This document shows, piece by piece, positions 36,048 to 47,658 of a stretch of 64,000 nucleotides of DNA (within the stretch, counting starts at the first letter, position 1; every line of letters starts with the position of its first letter). Under the pieces are notes generated by a model. That model saw nothing but the letters and a program-made list of their open reading frames with translations. It was not told the origin of the DNA and did not search any database. The position numbers and the translations under genes were made by a program. Source of the DNA: Colletotrichum lupini (Eukaryota > Ascomycota > Sordariomycetes > Glomerellales > Glomerellaceae); NCBI RefSeq assembly GCF_023278565.1, contig NC_064675.1, positions 3,286,001 through 3,350,000 on the forward strand, written 5' to 3'.

Positions 36048-37931
36048 AGTCGACCCACCCCCTTTTAGCTACCCCCCCCTTTTAGCTACCCCATTTCTCT
36101 ATCCCAGCTACCGTATTAAAACCCTACCCACGATTTTCAAACTACTATAATAATTATAAAAATCGTCTAAATATAATTCTTTTTTATATACTTATTTATT
36201 AATATATAATAATCTCGTATACTAAAAATAAAGTTATTTAGACTCTTAAGGTTATTAAAAGAGGTTTTTTAGTTAATTAGGCCTTAATTAAGTTCGGAGT
36301 TCTAAGGTTAACTCTTTATAACCGTAAGAGAGGCTATTAAATAAGGGTAATAGTATTTATAAACTTTTAGAGGCTTTTTTTATAATAAGAAAATTAGCTA
36401 GTTTAATAAGTTCGTATTTAGTATAATCTAGGCGTTATACTAACTTATAAATAGCTTATAAAATTCGCTAAGTAAGTTTTAAGATCTTAGGGGGATATAA
36501 ATCCTTTTAAAAAGAGATAGATAAATGCTTTTTTAAAAAAGAACTTATTAATTAAGGTCTAGAGAAGTCGTACTATCGATTCGAGGTATTTAAATAGGGC
36601 TATTATTAATATAATTAAGTTATAGTTTAAATTACTTAATATACTAAAGATTAGTAATATTAAATAAGCTAATAAGTATAATATAAATAAGACTAGTATT
36701 CTAGAGAATAAGGGATTTAATAGCCTAGTTTTAAATAAAGTAGAGACTATAGTAATATAAAAAAAAGAGCTTAGTTTGCGTACTTAGGTATTTATAATTA
36801 AGTATATTTTTACTAATAATCGAGCTATTAAACTACTAGTTATATATAAAAAAAAGTCGGTATAATAATAGTAGTTTCTACTTAAACTTAACCCTTATAC
36901 TAATTAGGAGTTTATAGTAATAAATAATAGCTAAACGACTAATAAGACTACCCTTAAGTAGTTAAAAATAGTATTCTTACTATAGACTAAGACCCCCCCC
37001 CTTAGGGGGCTTAGTATACTTAATAAGCCTCGATTATTAGTTTTAAATAGCTATAAGAGTTATATAACGATAGAATTTATATAGAAATACTATAAAAATA
37101 ATATTTACTTATTATTCTTATTATTATATACTTCTTATATCCTCTAATCGTTAAATATAACTATCTTTAGACTTATTAAGTCTAAGTATAAAAAGGAGCT
37201 TAGTAAGGAAAATATAATAAATAATTTTACTATTGTTAAAAAGCGGTACTTCTTAAGCTATTATTAAAAAGCTCGTTTAGCTAGTTTAATATCGTTAAAT
37301 ATACGAAATAGGTAAAAAGTAATTAGACTATATCCTCTTAATATAGCTAGACTACTTACTAATTTAATAGTCCTATTTAACCTAATTATATTAACTAAAA
37401 AGACCGTAAATACTAAGTAAGTAACTAGTAATATTAAAAAAGCTATTAACTAAGTATTAGTAGCGTCTATTATTAACTAGTTAATACTTAAAAAGGCTAG
37501 CGAGCTCTGCGATTAGTTAAAGTTATTTATAGAGCTTAGTTTAGACTATAATACTTAACGACTACTATTTAAAAAAGTAAAAAAGGTATTTAATAAGTAA
37601 GCCTACTATTTAGTAATATCTTAATACTATATTCGAGTTTTAAAAGCTAAAGTTAACCGATTAAGGCTATAAAAAAAAAGTATATTAATAAACCTAAATA
37701 TTAGGTTTATAAATATTTAGGATATATAAAGAGCTTAAGAGGACTCTAGCGACCGTTTAGTTAGTCCTAGTTAACTCGTAGGGGTCGAATTACCTAGGGA
37801 GAATAATAACTATATTATTATAATAGTAAAAAATAGTTAATTAATTAAGTATAGTTAGTAGCGATATTTTAATACTATGTTTTAATAGGGTGGCCAAAAG
37901 GGGGGGGTAGCTAAAAGGGGGTGGGTCGACT
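36048..37931 (+). mobile_element. Fot1/pogo-type DNA transposon C2, RIP-inactivated
   Basis: A 1,884-bp second copy of C1 in the same orientation, flanked by TA (36046-36047 and 37932-37933), with the same AGTCGACC ends and C-rich inverted repeats. The transposase remnant aligns along its whole length to C1, with scattered transitions and short indels. Inactive. Confidence 0.88.
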
Positions 37932-38427
37932 TACAATCCCGAATCTATTACCAAGCCGGCACCTAACCAATGGCCTTCTTCATAGTCCGTTATGAGGTTA
38001 GCTAATAAAGTAGTTAAGCATGTCTGCGTCACTTGGCTAAAGCGCCAAGACCAAGCTCGGTTGAAACAAAGGCTTGGTCAGTTTTGTTCAGGACGGTTTT
38101 TTGACGACATTCCTGTCTATGCCATCACGTGAGGCAAGTTCGTCCTGTCCTCGAGACGCCGCACCCAATAAGTAAGAGCCACGTCCCGCAGGCACGAAAA
38201 TAGCGCTCAGAACTTTGCATGCTTAACCACGATTGGGTTTTACGAGAGTGACATTGTTCGCAGGCTTCAGGATGCAAGTCATCATTGGCACTGCGAGGTG
38301 ACGTCAACTGCCAAAACCCTTGTAAATGGCCGCAGGGGCCAGAGCATACAACTACCTAAGGAGCATTACCTTCTCTTTTGACAATTGAAATGAGCAGACC
38401 ATACGAAAGACCCATGAGACTGTAAAC
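37932..38427. other. Upstream region of the membrane protein gene
   Basis: Normal composition; presumed promoter and leader of the gene at 38428. A short minus-strand frame (38125-38307) has no recognisable content. Confidence 0.45.
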
Positions 38428-39494
38428 ATGAACAAGTCGTATCCGCCTATCAGCTCCGATGCCGACGCAGGGTTACTATGCGCCGCCGGAAAAGTTGCCT
38501 CGCTGGCTGCTGGGAACTCCCAACTATGGCATCACTATCAAAGAATTTCACTTTTGACAATCACAATGAACTTCATTCTACTCTCAGTTTCCGCTTTCAA
38601 GCTATTCAACATCTCTTGGGCGGAGATAGGGAAGAGGAAAAAGAACATCAGACAAGCAAGACGAATGCTCTGGGCGCTCGAACGTCTTTTAGTCATGTGA
38701 GTAATTGGTAGTTTCATTGCCATGTCAAACATCGGCTGGGGTGTCCAAATAGAAAGCCATGGATCGGAAGCTCACATCCTGGGTTTCTCAGCGATTTTGC
38801 AGTGTCCATCGGCAAGGCCTGCTCAATTCTTTGGATAGCTCGACAGAAGTGTGACGTTCCAAACCCATACTATAACGCCTATGGATACCTCGAGTCTATT
38901 GATGGATTCTTCCTCTCACTGGTACATGCAGGCGGTTTGTTCCTTGTTGGAGAACTCGGCATTCTATTCTGGGGCCAGCCCGGAGAAAGGCAGCAAGTAC
39001 GAAGCTTCTGGTTCGTCTTACGTCAAGGCTCTCACGCCCTCGGTTGGATGATGGCGTTGGGAGTCGTCGGGATCCAAATATCAATCTCGATTATGAAGCA
39101 GTACCATGTCTTGGGACTGCCAGGAGCGGGAGACGTACGCACTGCATCGCAAGACCTTGCTTCAGATGGCATGGTCAAGATCCTGCTCTTCTTCGTCGGG
39201 CTTCTGCTATGTTTACCATTCCAATCAGTGGTGAGACCATTTTCTCCTTCCTCCATCCCAGATCTGAATGGAAACGACTGACCTCTCATTACCTAGGGAG
39301 GACCATGGCTGTGGGGCAATTTGCTCCTGACCACTGCTACTTGGACCTGGCGACTGGCCAGGGTCTTTGAAAAGAAGGGCTTGGGTGAGATTACCCCTCA
39401 TGTTACCGCATTAATCGTAGACATATTCTACGCGAGAATGCCAACTGTTTTTCTCTTGGCCATGTTTACCTTGTTCTTGCGACCAGGTCGATGA
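38428..39494 (+). CDS. Predicted multi-pass membrane protein, three exons
   Basis: Exons 38428-38696, 38792-39230 and 39297-39494 encode 301 residues. Introns are GTGAGT...TTCTCAG (95 bp) and GTGAGA...ACCTAG (66 bp); joining them keeps one frame to TGA at 39492. Hydrophobic stretches include TITMNFILLSVSAF, IDFAVSIGKACSILWIA, FFLSLVHAGGLFLVGELGILF, GWMMALGVVGIQISI, ILLFFVGLLLCLPF and MPTVFLLAMFTLFL, so about six membrane spans. No domain I recognise; probably an ascomycete-specific family. The start could instead be the internal Met in TITMNF, but the longer reading has no competing stop. Intact although only about 500 bp from transposon C2. Confidence 0.68.
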
Positions 39495-40369
39495 ACGGGC
39501 GAGGTATGATTGAGCAGGGCAGCTTGCAATTACACTCTCCGAGACTCTCTCAGACTCTGCTAGAGAAGTTGAAGAGTTGAGGGCTCTTTCCCCCTTTATA
39601 TAACTTGGCAGAATTTACAGCTTTTAGAATGGAATCACATGCCCCCGTTCTACTAGAGCTCGATGAAAGAAACACCGAGTCCATATGTCCGCTGACACCT
39701 TGTCCTTTGAGGTCCTTTTTTGCTCGTTCATCGTCTACAGACCAATTCGCACACTTATCATGTATGGCGTTGACATGTGGGACACGACAAGGAACTCTCC
39801 CAACACTGGATCCTGTCCCTCCTCTCGGAAGCGTCAATGTCAACTATTTCTTGCCAAAGTACGCGGCTTTTCGAAGTCGAGGGAAGCATGTCTTGTAGTC
39901 ACATGTCATCGCCCGCTAAGGCGCCGGTAGTTGCTTCAATACTCTTCAATACAGCAAATTTGAAAGGGCCCCGGAAGGGTCGAAGGCGGTATCTCAAACT
40001 CAAAATAGTCGTTGTATGCTTCCGAAAGGATAGTCAGATGGCGGAGAAACCTGTGAGATGGCCTAGCTGCTTGGCAGATCAACTGGCCGTCAAAGATCTG
40101 TTGCTCCACTGGCCACTATCGTCGTACTTCTCCAATAAGACTGAAGTTTGACACTCTTGAGCCGTACCCGCTATCCCGATGGAACATACCAATTGCCAAT
40201 CTCCGTATGATCTAACAGATTGAGAATGATGAACGCAACGATGGTTTCGGTCTCTGCGTCGCAAAGCCTCTTGATCCGGCCTTCAGCAGCCCCCCCCCCC
40301 CCCCCCCCCTTTCCCTTGGTGACAAAATTTAACTCCCTGAACCATCCGCTCTGCCCACAGCTCGCTCAA
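39495..40369. other. Intergenic region between two convergent genes
   Basis: No supported gene. It contains a 20-base C run at 40290-40309. Overlapping short frames on both strands lack any recognisable motif. Confidence 0.45.
40290..40309. repeat. Poly-C homopolymer (20 bp)
   Basis: Uninterrupted run of 20 C, about 60 bp beyond the stop codon of the minus-strand gene ending at 40370. Its exact length is prone to sequencing error. Confidence 0.9.
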
Positions 40370-41164
40370 TCATTCCACCATGGCCCTTGCGCCGTACGCT
40401 CCTCGCGGCGTGCCCCGTGGGAACCTGAACCGCCACTCCAGCCCGCCAGCAGGATCGACGAGCTTACCCCGCGAAGAACCGTCATAGAGCGGGATCTGGC
40501 CGTCGTACTCTCGAACGGGAGTCAATCGCGCCAAAGACCGCGCGCCGAGGTCCTCCCACAGCTGGCCCAGAACGCGGGCGCGAGACCTCGTGAAGCCCAT
40601 GTACGGCCCTCCCCCACCGTACGGCACGCTCGCCGAGTCCTTGGCGTCGACTGCGACGACCCATGGCTCCAGGTCGAGGTTTGGGGCCTTGCCGAAGGTG
40701 AAGACTGGCGCATTGAGAAGCGAAGTGAGCGCTGGCTCGTCGATGACAATGAAGACGTCGCGGCGGACGTCGGACGGCCACTGTTCATCCTCGTCGTCGT
40801 CGTCGTCATCGTCATCATTATCATCATCGTCGTCATTCGACGACCTCTTGCGGCGAACGAAATTGTCAACCCACCCATTGAAAGCTTTGCGCACGGAGGC
40901 GTAATCGGCGCCGCTCAAGACGCTGTAGTTGGCTATGACGGGCAGTGCAAAGGTATCCGGGGCCGTCTCGGCGCGGTGGTCGTCGGCCGGGGCGGCGTAG
41001 GCTCGCAGTTTCTCCAACGCGACGGCCCATTGCGCTTCGTCATCATCGGCGGCGTAAGCGGTGCGGACGACGACGAAGCCCCATTCGTGGGTGAGATCTT
41101 GCAACGCGCTGCGGAAGTTTGGTGATAGCCCGCTGAGGTCTTGTGCTTGTGGTTGCTCCTCCAT
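40370..41164 (-). CDS. Fungal-specific protein of unknown function with Asp-rich insert
   Basis: A single-exon 264-residue protein with no signal peptide. The N-terminal part (HEWGFVVVRTAYAADDDEAQWAVALEKL) and the C-terminal part (REYDGQIPLYDGSSRG) match my memory of a large, uncharacterised ascomycete family with a xFVVxRTxY opening and a final EDGQIPFY-like block; no function is known to me. Between them, residues about 108-126 are almost all Asp, encoded by a GAT/GAC microsatellite (about 40786-40838). The antisense strand has a 301-residue open frame (40220-41125) that is a shadow produced by the GC-rich codons. Confidence 0.72.
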   Translation of the reverse strand: MEEQPQAQDLSGLSPNFRSALQDLTHEWGFVVVRTAYAADDDEAQWAVALEKLRAYAAPADDHRAETAPDTFALPVIANYSVLSGADYASVRKAFNGWVDNFVRRKRSSNDDDDDNDDDDDDDDEDEQWPSDVRRDVFIVIDEPALTSLLNAPVFTFGKAPNLDLEPWVVAVDAKDSASVPYGGGGPYMGFTRSRARVLGQLWEDLGARSLARLTPVREYDGQIPLYDGSSRGKLVDPAGGLEWRFRFPRGTPRGAYGARAMVE

Positions 41165-44100
41165 CCTTGGTCTGACTAGTCGTCAGACTTAACTGAAAGG
41201 TAAACGTTTGACTGGCCAGACTGATCTGTCCGTATTACTTTTCCAAACGAAGAGTCAAGGTGGTCGTTGGACGTTGGGTAGCCCAGGTCGATGCAATGCG
41301 GGGGGAAGGAGGGGGGCGGCGTGGTCATGGGCAGTTCGAGATGGGCGTTGCGTGGGATGAGAGCTCGCCGACTGTGGTATTTATCCACGAGTACATAGAG
41401 TTGGCGCGGAATCTGGCTCTCGGCGACGCTCCGTGCCGCAACCACCGTGTTTGAACTTTGATTGCCCGAATCTCCACGTCGGGATGTCTGCCCTGGGAAG
41501 CGCTCGACCTCGCCCCATGATGAGCCGACACCGATACGACGGCCCCATCGCGGCGCCGGGTCTGGGCGAGGGACACCATTAACTCGGGGACCCACCCGAG
41601 TGAGACCAGCTGCATTGTGTGCAGATACAATTGTAAGAACGGTGTCTTATCTTCAATCCTTGTCAAGATACACGAAACCGTTTCTTCCAGCTCTGGACGG
41701 ACTGCAAGAGTACAATGAGTACTTGATCGACGTGTTTCAAAGAGAGTGAATTGAAGACATTCTTTGGCTGGTGGCAGAGAAGACCGAACGTACGAATATA
41801 CTGAACAAGAAGCATAACCTTTGCACACTACCTCCGCCCGCGTAGTTGTGCTTGATGTTTTTTTCTTCTTCCAGCTCAAGGGTGCGTAAGTGAGAGACTT
41901 GACACGTTCCAAGGTCATATCTACCTTCATTATACATAAACTTTGCAAGGGCTGACAGACCGTTTGCTCATCTCATCAGCCCGTCTTGAGTTTTACTTCA
42001 CCCCGAATTATTACTCATCGCTAGGCACAAATTTCGGATGGATGACAGTCAATGAGACGATATTGCGGGAACTGCCTTGTGATGCTTATCACAACGCAAG
42101 GAATCAAAACTCCCAAACATGTTTACAAGATTCCACGGGCGGTCCCCAACTGGATTCTTTGAGAAGCCCGCCACCCCCGGCTATATTACATCATGAGCGA
42201 TATTTGAGCTCCCCCATTGTATCCCGTACCGCAGCCAGTCTGGTGGAAACGCGGACGGGAGGCACAGCCCGGCGATCAAGCTCGAACAATTGACCGAATC
42301 GAGCGCTACGAGAAGAGAGAGGGTCCAGAACTCCCGACCCATCTCGCCTTTCGCCCTCTTCCAGACTCTCTCCCCTCCATCAAACCCCCTGCGATGGAAC
42401 GCTGACCTGCAACTTACAGGGGGAGGTTCCTCGCCCAAAAGTTCAAGCTCGCTCGCCAAGCCAACCGCATCGCACTCTCGCCCGTATAACTAGCACAGTC
42501 GAGACGTCCAATTGGCTGGCTCGCTTCCATGAAGAAATTCCCTTGGATAATGCACATTTGAGAGGGTTGGGAGGCACGTAGGATCGTCTTTTTCTCTTGC
42601 TATAACATTTCATACGTTTTTTCTGCGACATGATTTGGCCCAGCCTTTTCTCTTCAAAACCACTTTGTCTGCAATGCAACAGTTCCCCACCGTCGAGACG
42701 ACGTTACGCTGCCCACGAGCCTTCAAATCTTGCCGCAAATGAGACGCGGAGCGCTGGAGGATCGATACGTCCAAAGACGGGGATTCGGGGACGACTATTA
42801 TGCCTTCGTCTTCTGCTTCGTCCTGTCCTGAAAGATAAGGGGACCTCATCGAAAGGAAGGGCGTCTCTTCTCGAACGAACCTCCAAACGCCTGCCAAGCT
42901 TCCTTCTTCCCCCGCGCTGGTAGCCCTGTGTGCCCTGTTGTTGGCTCTGTCTCTCCACGCTCAACGCGCGCTTTCCCGGGAGTCGTTAGGCCCGTTGTTG
43001 GTGGCTGACGAACGGGGCTGAAAAAAGGGGAGGCCCGTGGGCGAGGAAACGCCTTGTGAGGTAAAAGGTAAAAAGCAGTTTGACCGTAGCGGCAGGCAAT
43101 AATAAATGAGCACGAAGAAAGTGCTAAGTGAGACAGTGAGAAACTAAGTGGGTGACTAGCAAGCGCGAAACTCCTTCCCACGCGCGCTGACATGATCCGG
43201 TCAACTCGGTCGACTCAGTTACCCGTCCCACCAGCTCGGCAGTAGGCCATACACAGTACACGCGAGAACTGAGCGCCGAGGGGGAGGGAAAGTGACAAAC
43301 TTTCAGCTTCACTGCACGTTCGAGGGTCAGGAATCAGGGTCAGCCTTGATTCTTCCTCTCTCGTCAAAGATACCCGTACAGCGCGTATCGACCGTAGATC
43401 ATACCCCGTTCTTCATCGATCACACATCCCACCGCCTGCATGAGAAATCCCACCCCTCCTCAGCCCGAACGGATACCTACATACAAGGAGGACCGGCAAG
43501 CAGGCCAGCCGATTTGCCAAGCTATTCCGAATAAGGCACAAACCACCGGGGCTGAGAGGAGAGAGAAACCGCGCCAAACTCGTCGTATTAAACTATAAGC
43601 TTGCTCCCCGGGCAGGGGGGGGGATTCAGTCCAGTAGCGGGACTGTGGACCATAGCCTGTAAGGTAGTTAGTTCCTCGCCAGCCCGTTTTTTGCTTTTTT
43701 TGGTCTTGCTTACAGTGCTTACCTCCATTGTTCTGGCCCTCCTCCTGGGGTTTTAATTTGTATGCCGGCAGCCCTCTCCCGTTCTTCCCTTCACGCTTCT
43801 CCCCTTTCGCTCTTCCTGCTTATTTTCCCATCTCCATTCTTCGCTTTCTTTCCACACTTCCGTCCTACAATACATACCCTGGCTCACGCACCTGGCTGGA
43901 CTCGGTTGTCTTCTCCGCAAACAAAAGGGGGGTTCTAACCTATTCGCATCGTACGGGAATATCTCTTGGCGAACGCACATCACTTACAACAAGCTATGGG
44001 GTTTTGTTTCATCCAAGTTCCTTCACTTTGACGTCCAAGAGAACGCACCTCTCGGACTGAGGGATTCAGGCAGACATTTTGCAAAAAAGAGCGAGGGAAT

Positions 44101-44235
44101 CTCACACGCAGAAGGAGGCGCAGTAAGCTGGAGCCTGGACGGAGCTAAGAGGAGACAGAGAGAGTCTGAGGGACACAGAACAACAAAAACCCACATAATA
44201 GTCTCCTCTCTCTCGAGGAGAAGGGGAGATCGGCC
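41165..44235. other. 3-kb stretch without a supported gene
   Basis: Normal composition, with many short open frames on both strands, the longest at 41325-41948 (minus, 207 codons). None has a recognisable domain, splice-supported extension or convincing codon pattern. The last few hundred bases (purine-rich, from about 44060) are probably promoter and leader of the gene at 44236. Confidence 0.4.
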
Positions 44236-45320
44236 ATGGAGGGCCCAAGGCCAAGGGCATCCGAGAAGTTTCTCAAAATGACGGCCCCAACAAACAACAC
44301 AAACACAACCGCAACCTCATCACCCGCCGCAACGTCAAACCCACAGTACCAGAACCAGCAGGTCTACGAATCCGGCCTCGAAGTAGCCGAGCCAAACGCC
44401 TGGAACCGCACAAACAACGACATCCACCTGCCCGAGGTCTCCCCATACAACCACTCGGAAGCCAAGACCACAACCTTCCCCGAGGTCGCGGACGACCCGT
44501 TATCGTGGCACCACTACCACAAGCAGAACCCCAACCTCGAGGTTTCGTCCTCGCCGTCCGTCGCCTCCGCCGCGCCGTATTACTATGCTGCCGCGGGCCA
44601 GCAGCATCCGCCTGGGTATCACAAGCCGCCGCCCGGGTCGCCGGGGTACGGCTCCGGATCTCTCGACGGGGATGGCTCCGGGAAGGGCAAGAAGGCCACA
44701 GTATGTGGGATGCGTAGGAAGGTGTGCTACGTCGTCATGGGGGTCGCTATCGTCCTCGTCGTGGCCGCCATCGCCGTCGGTCTTGGGGTAGGGTTGGCGA
44801 TGAAGAAGAGCGAGAACAAGTCTTCGTCAGGGTACGTTCACACTTTTGTCTCTTCACAAATCATCCCCTTTTCATCTCATCCCCCCCCCCCTTTTGCCAT
44901 TTCATCCCATATCACTCAAACAAAAACCACGTACCCAAAAGTCTCACCAAACTAACACCCCAAACCAGCAACTCAACAACAACACCAGCAACGTCAACCG
45001 CAAACGCAACAATCACCTGTCCCGCCGCAGACAACGTAACCTACAGCTCCCCCGACGCCCCCAAACGCACATTCCGCATGATATGCGGCCACGACTTCAA
45101 CTCGGCCGACGGCGCCACCGACCTCACCTCGGAGAACGCAACCACCATGGCCGCCTGCATCGACCTCTGCGCGTCAAAGGGCGACGACTGCGTCGGGGCC
45201 GGGTGGGGCGATTACTACGGCAACCACGTCTGCTGGATGAAGAGCAAGCTGGGGACGATGAACGTCTCGGGGAATTGGTATTTCGCTGTGGATGTGAATA
45301 AGACGAGCGTGACGGCATGA
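44236..45320 (+). CDS. Single-pass membrane protein with PAN-like ectodomain
   Basis: Exons 44236-44831 and 44969-45320 (intron 137 bp, GTACGT...ACCAG) encode 315 residues. The N-terminal 160 residues are low-complexity (Asn, Thr, Pro, Tyr) with no signal peptide. A transmembrane helix at about 164-189 (VVMGVAIVLVVAAIAVGLGVG) is preceded by basic residues. After a Ser/Thr-rich linker comes a Cys-rich domain: FRMICGHDFN, then AACIDLCASKGDDCVGAGW and HVCWMKSKLG, the pattern of PAN/apple-like domains that bind proteins or sugars. The topology (cytosolic N-terminus, outside C-terminus) is inferred from the charge pattern. The start at 44236 has a good context (GCCATGG); a second Met at codon 15 is possible. 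Ligand unknown. Confidence 0.8.
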
Positions 45321-45828
45321 GGACTATCGCTCGGCAAGGAGTTTGGTCCACTTGTTCTCGTCCGTCTAGCTGCGTCTCGATGATATTAGGGGGTTACGGC
45401 ACATCGCCATCGTGCCTAACCCTTCTCAAAAGACGACACAAACGGATCCATGTGGGCCAGGTGGTCCCCCGGCATATTCCTGGATGAATGCCGGCGAACT
45501 CGACGAGGTCTGGCGTCTAACGAAGCGCTTGGTATGCGCTGTAGGCTGTTCGCAGACAAATGATGGGATGGAATCGGAACTGGGGGAGCTCCGTAACGAA
45601 TGTAAAGGGTCTCACAAGAAAAAAGAGGCCTTGTGTAATGAAATCAAAATTGGCGCCATCGGTACGGCGCTCGAGATATTTATGGGTGTTAGTCACAAAC
45701 AGGGACAAAGAAAGGACCACATCACATAGTCACGATACCATTTGCTTTCGAAGGATCGAATGCTTTTCAATCATCAAACGTTCAAATCTTTTCATTCATT
45801 GTTTTTGAGTCTCCTCCACAACCCGCCC
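45321..45828. other. Convergent 3' region
   Basis: Shared 3' space between the PAN-like gene and SMP3. Nothing coding is supported. Confidence 0.5.
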
Positions 45829-47658
45829 TCACTTGCAACTCTTCGTCACACGCCAGGCGACGAGGCCACGTCTGCCAATCACCCTCGTCAGGGTATTCCA
45901 GATGCCGTCGTCACCAAAGTCGAGGTCGTCTAAGTTCAAGTGTTGCCTGTAACGCCATACCTCGCGGAATCGTAGGCCTTTCAGTCCCTTGTTGGGAAGG
46001 TAGGGGTCTATCCACGTCGCTGATGCTGGTGCGATCAGATATGTCCCGTTCTTCTCCTTCAAATACTCCGAGTTGCGTCGATCCGCCGGCGTGTCGCAGG
46101 TAGCCAACTTGGTCAGCTCCTCGAGGAGCGTGTCGCCCTTCATACCCATCACGTCGCGTGTCGTGAGGACCTCATTCTTGCCGTTAAGAAGCCAAATGGG
46201 TGGCGTATAGGTCTTCCACCAGACGGCCTGCGTCGCGTCTGGCTGCTTGCTCAGGAATACCTGGCCCGGCACGATACCGCCTTGATGGTAGACACCCATG
46301 AGAATGCCAAAGATCAAGTTGAAAGCAAGCCACACCCCGATCCACACGCGAACGACAGTCCGATTCTTCGGAAGGTGCACTGATGAGAGGATGAGCGGGA
46401 CGGTGGGCAGCAGGAATCGTGCTTCCTGGTGCTGGAAGATAGACAGCACAAAGACACCAGAGATGGCCGAGTAGAGTCGTAATGAGAGGTATGGCTGAGT
46501 GAAGAGCAACATCGCAGCTGGGCCGATCAGCATGGGAATGTTGACCAGTAGGTGCTGGTACCAGGGGTGCAACCCATGCTGCGCAAGGTTGTCTGTGTCG
46601 ATGTTGTACATGAGGTTGTTGAGTGGCGTGATGACTGGCCGTGAGATGAGGTCTGCCCACTTGATGGGTTCAGGGAGGTAGAATGCCGTATCCAGGGTGA
46701 TGGCGACCAAGGTAGTTGTAAAAGCTGCCAACACTATCACGGCGAAGGACATGGGTCTGGTGGGTTGTTAGTGGGCGGTCCCCTGATGTCATGGTGCCTA
46801 GGCGGACGTACCTATTGAGAAAATGGGGTATCAAGCGAAGTCCCGGAATCAACAAGAACGCCGGGAAAGTAATTCTATTAAACAATCCAAAGACGGCCAC
46901 TATGCCGAGAATCGTAGAAGCAAGAAGCGATGATTGTTGCTGTCACAATCGTTAGTTAGCTTTCACATGTTGGTGCCCACAAAATCGTGCCAAGGGGGTC
47001 CTTACCGGGCTCTCGACAATGCGCTGAATCAAGACCAAGCACCAAGCAACAACGAGACACTCCACCGAGTTGGAGAATGTGTGCGTCTGGTACGTCCATG
47101 TGACATAGGACGAGGCGACCAGGAGCACAGCAACGCGACGGTGTCGTGGAGAGCTGATGAGCTCATGAATGGCCCAATCCTCCAGCACGAAGCTGGTGAC
47201 GAACATGAGGACGCGAAGGGTCCAAAAGACTGCGATTGGGGGGATCTCGCCGTCCTTGCCGTTACCGATCCACAGCCATCTCAGCAACATCATGGGCAGG
47301 CCGTAGACGGGCCATAAGGGGAAGACGCTTCGTATCGGGTGCTCATTCGTGAATTCCCATGTGTGCCGTACCGGGTAACTAAAGATTTGGCCTGCGCCAC
47401 GCCGTTAGTTTAGGTCCTGTTGAACGAGAACGAGCGCCTAAACTCGATCCGAGCTATGATGGAGGAAGCTCCATGGCGCCAAACCGAGAGCTGGGCACGC
47501 TCTACCCAGGCAACGGGATGCAGCAGCTGCAAAAAAAAGCTAAACGTACCTGCGATGACCTCTGGGCCCTGGAAATTCTCGTCGGGGTGCAGGTAGCTGG
47601 GCGACAGGGCGAACCACAGCCTGACCAGCACCAGAAACAGGTACGCTCTCCGCCACAT
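45829..47658 (-). CDS. smp3: GPI mannosyltransferase 4 (SMP3/PIG-Z type)
   Basis: Adds the fourth, side-branch mannose to the GPI precursor in the ER membrane from dolichol-phosphate-mannose. Four exons on the minus strand: 47658-47550, 47391-47006, 46939-46812 and 46756-45829, giving 516 residues; introns are 158, 66 and 55 bp with GTACGT, GTAAGG and GTACGT donors. The N-terminus has the glycosyltransferase-22 motif HPDE (residues 24-27) in the first lumenal loop, followed by [10 protein letters not shown] and the Smp3-like [32 protein letters not shown] and [12 protein letters not shown]. Multiple hydrophobic segments fit the polytopic GT-C fold. The GT22 family also includes PIG-B and ALG9/ALG12; the overall pattern and length favour Smp3. 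Confidence 0.9.

Noticed and set aside
40220..41125. 301-codon open frame on the plus strand
   Set aside because: Antisense shadow of the 264-residue acidic protein; its Val/Ile run is the complement of the Asp codons, and it has no domain.
41325..41948. 207-codon minus-strand frame
   Set aside because: No recognisable motif, irregular composition, overlaps many other short frames of similar quality; not enough to call a gene.
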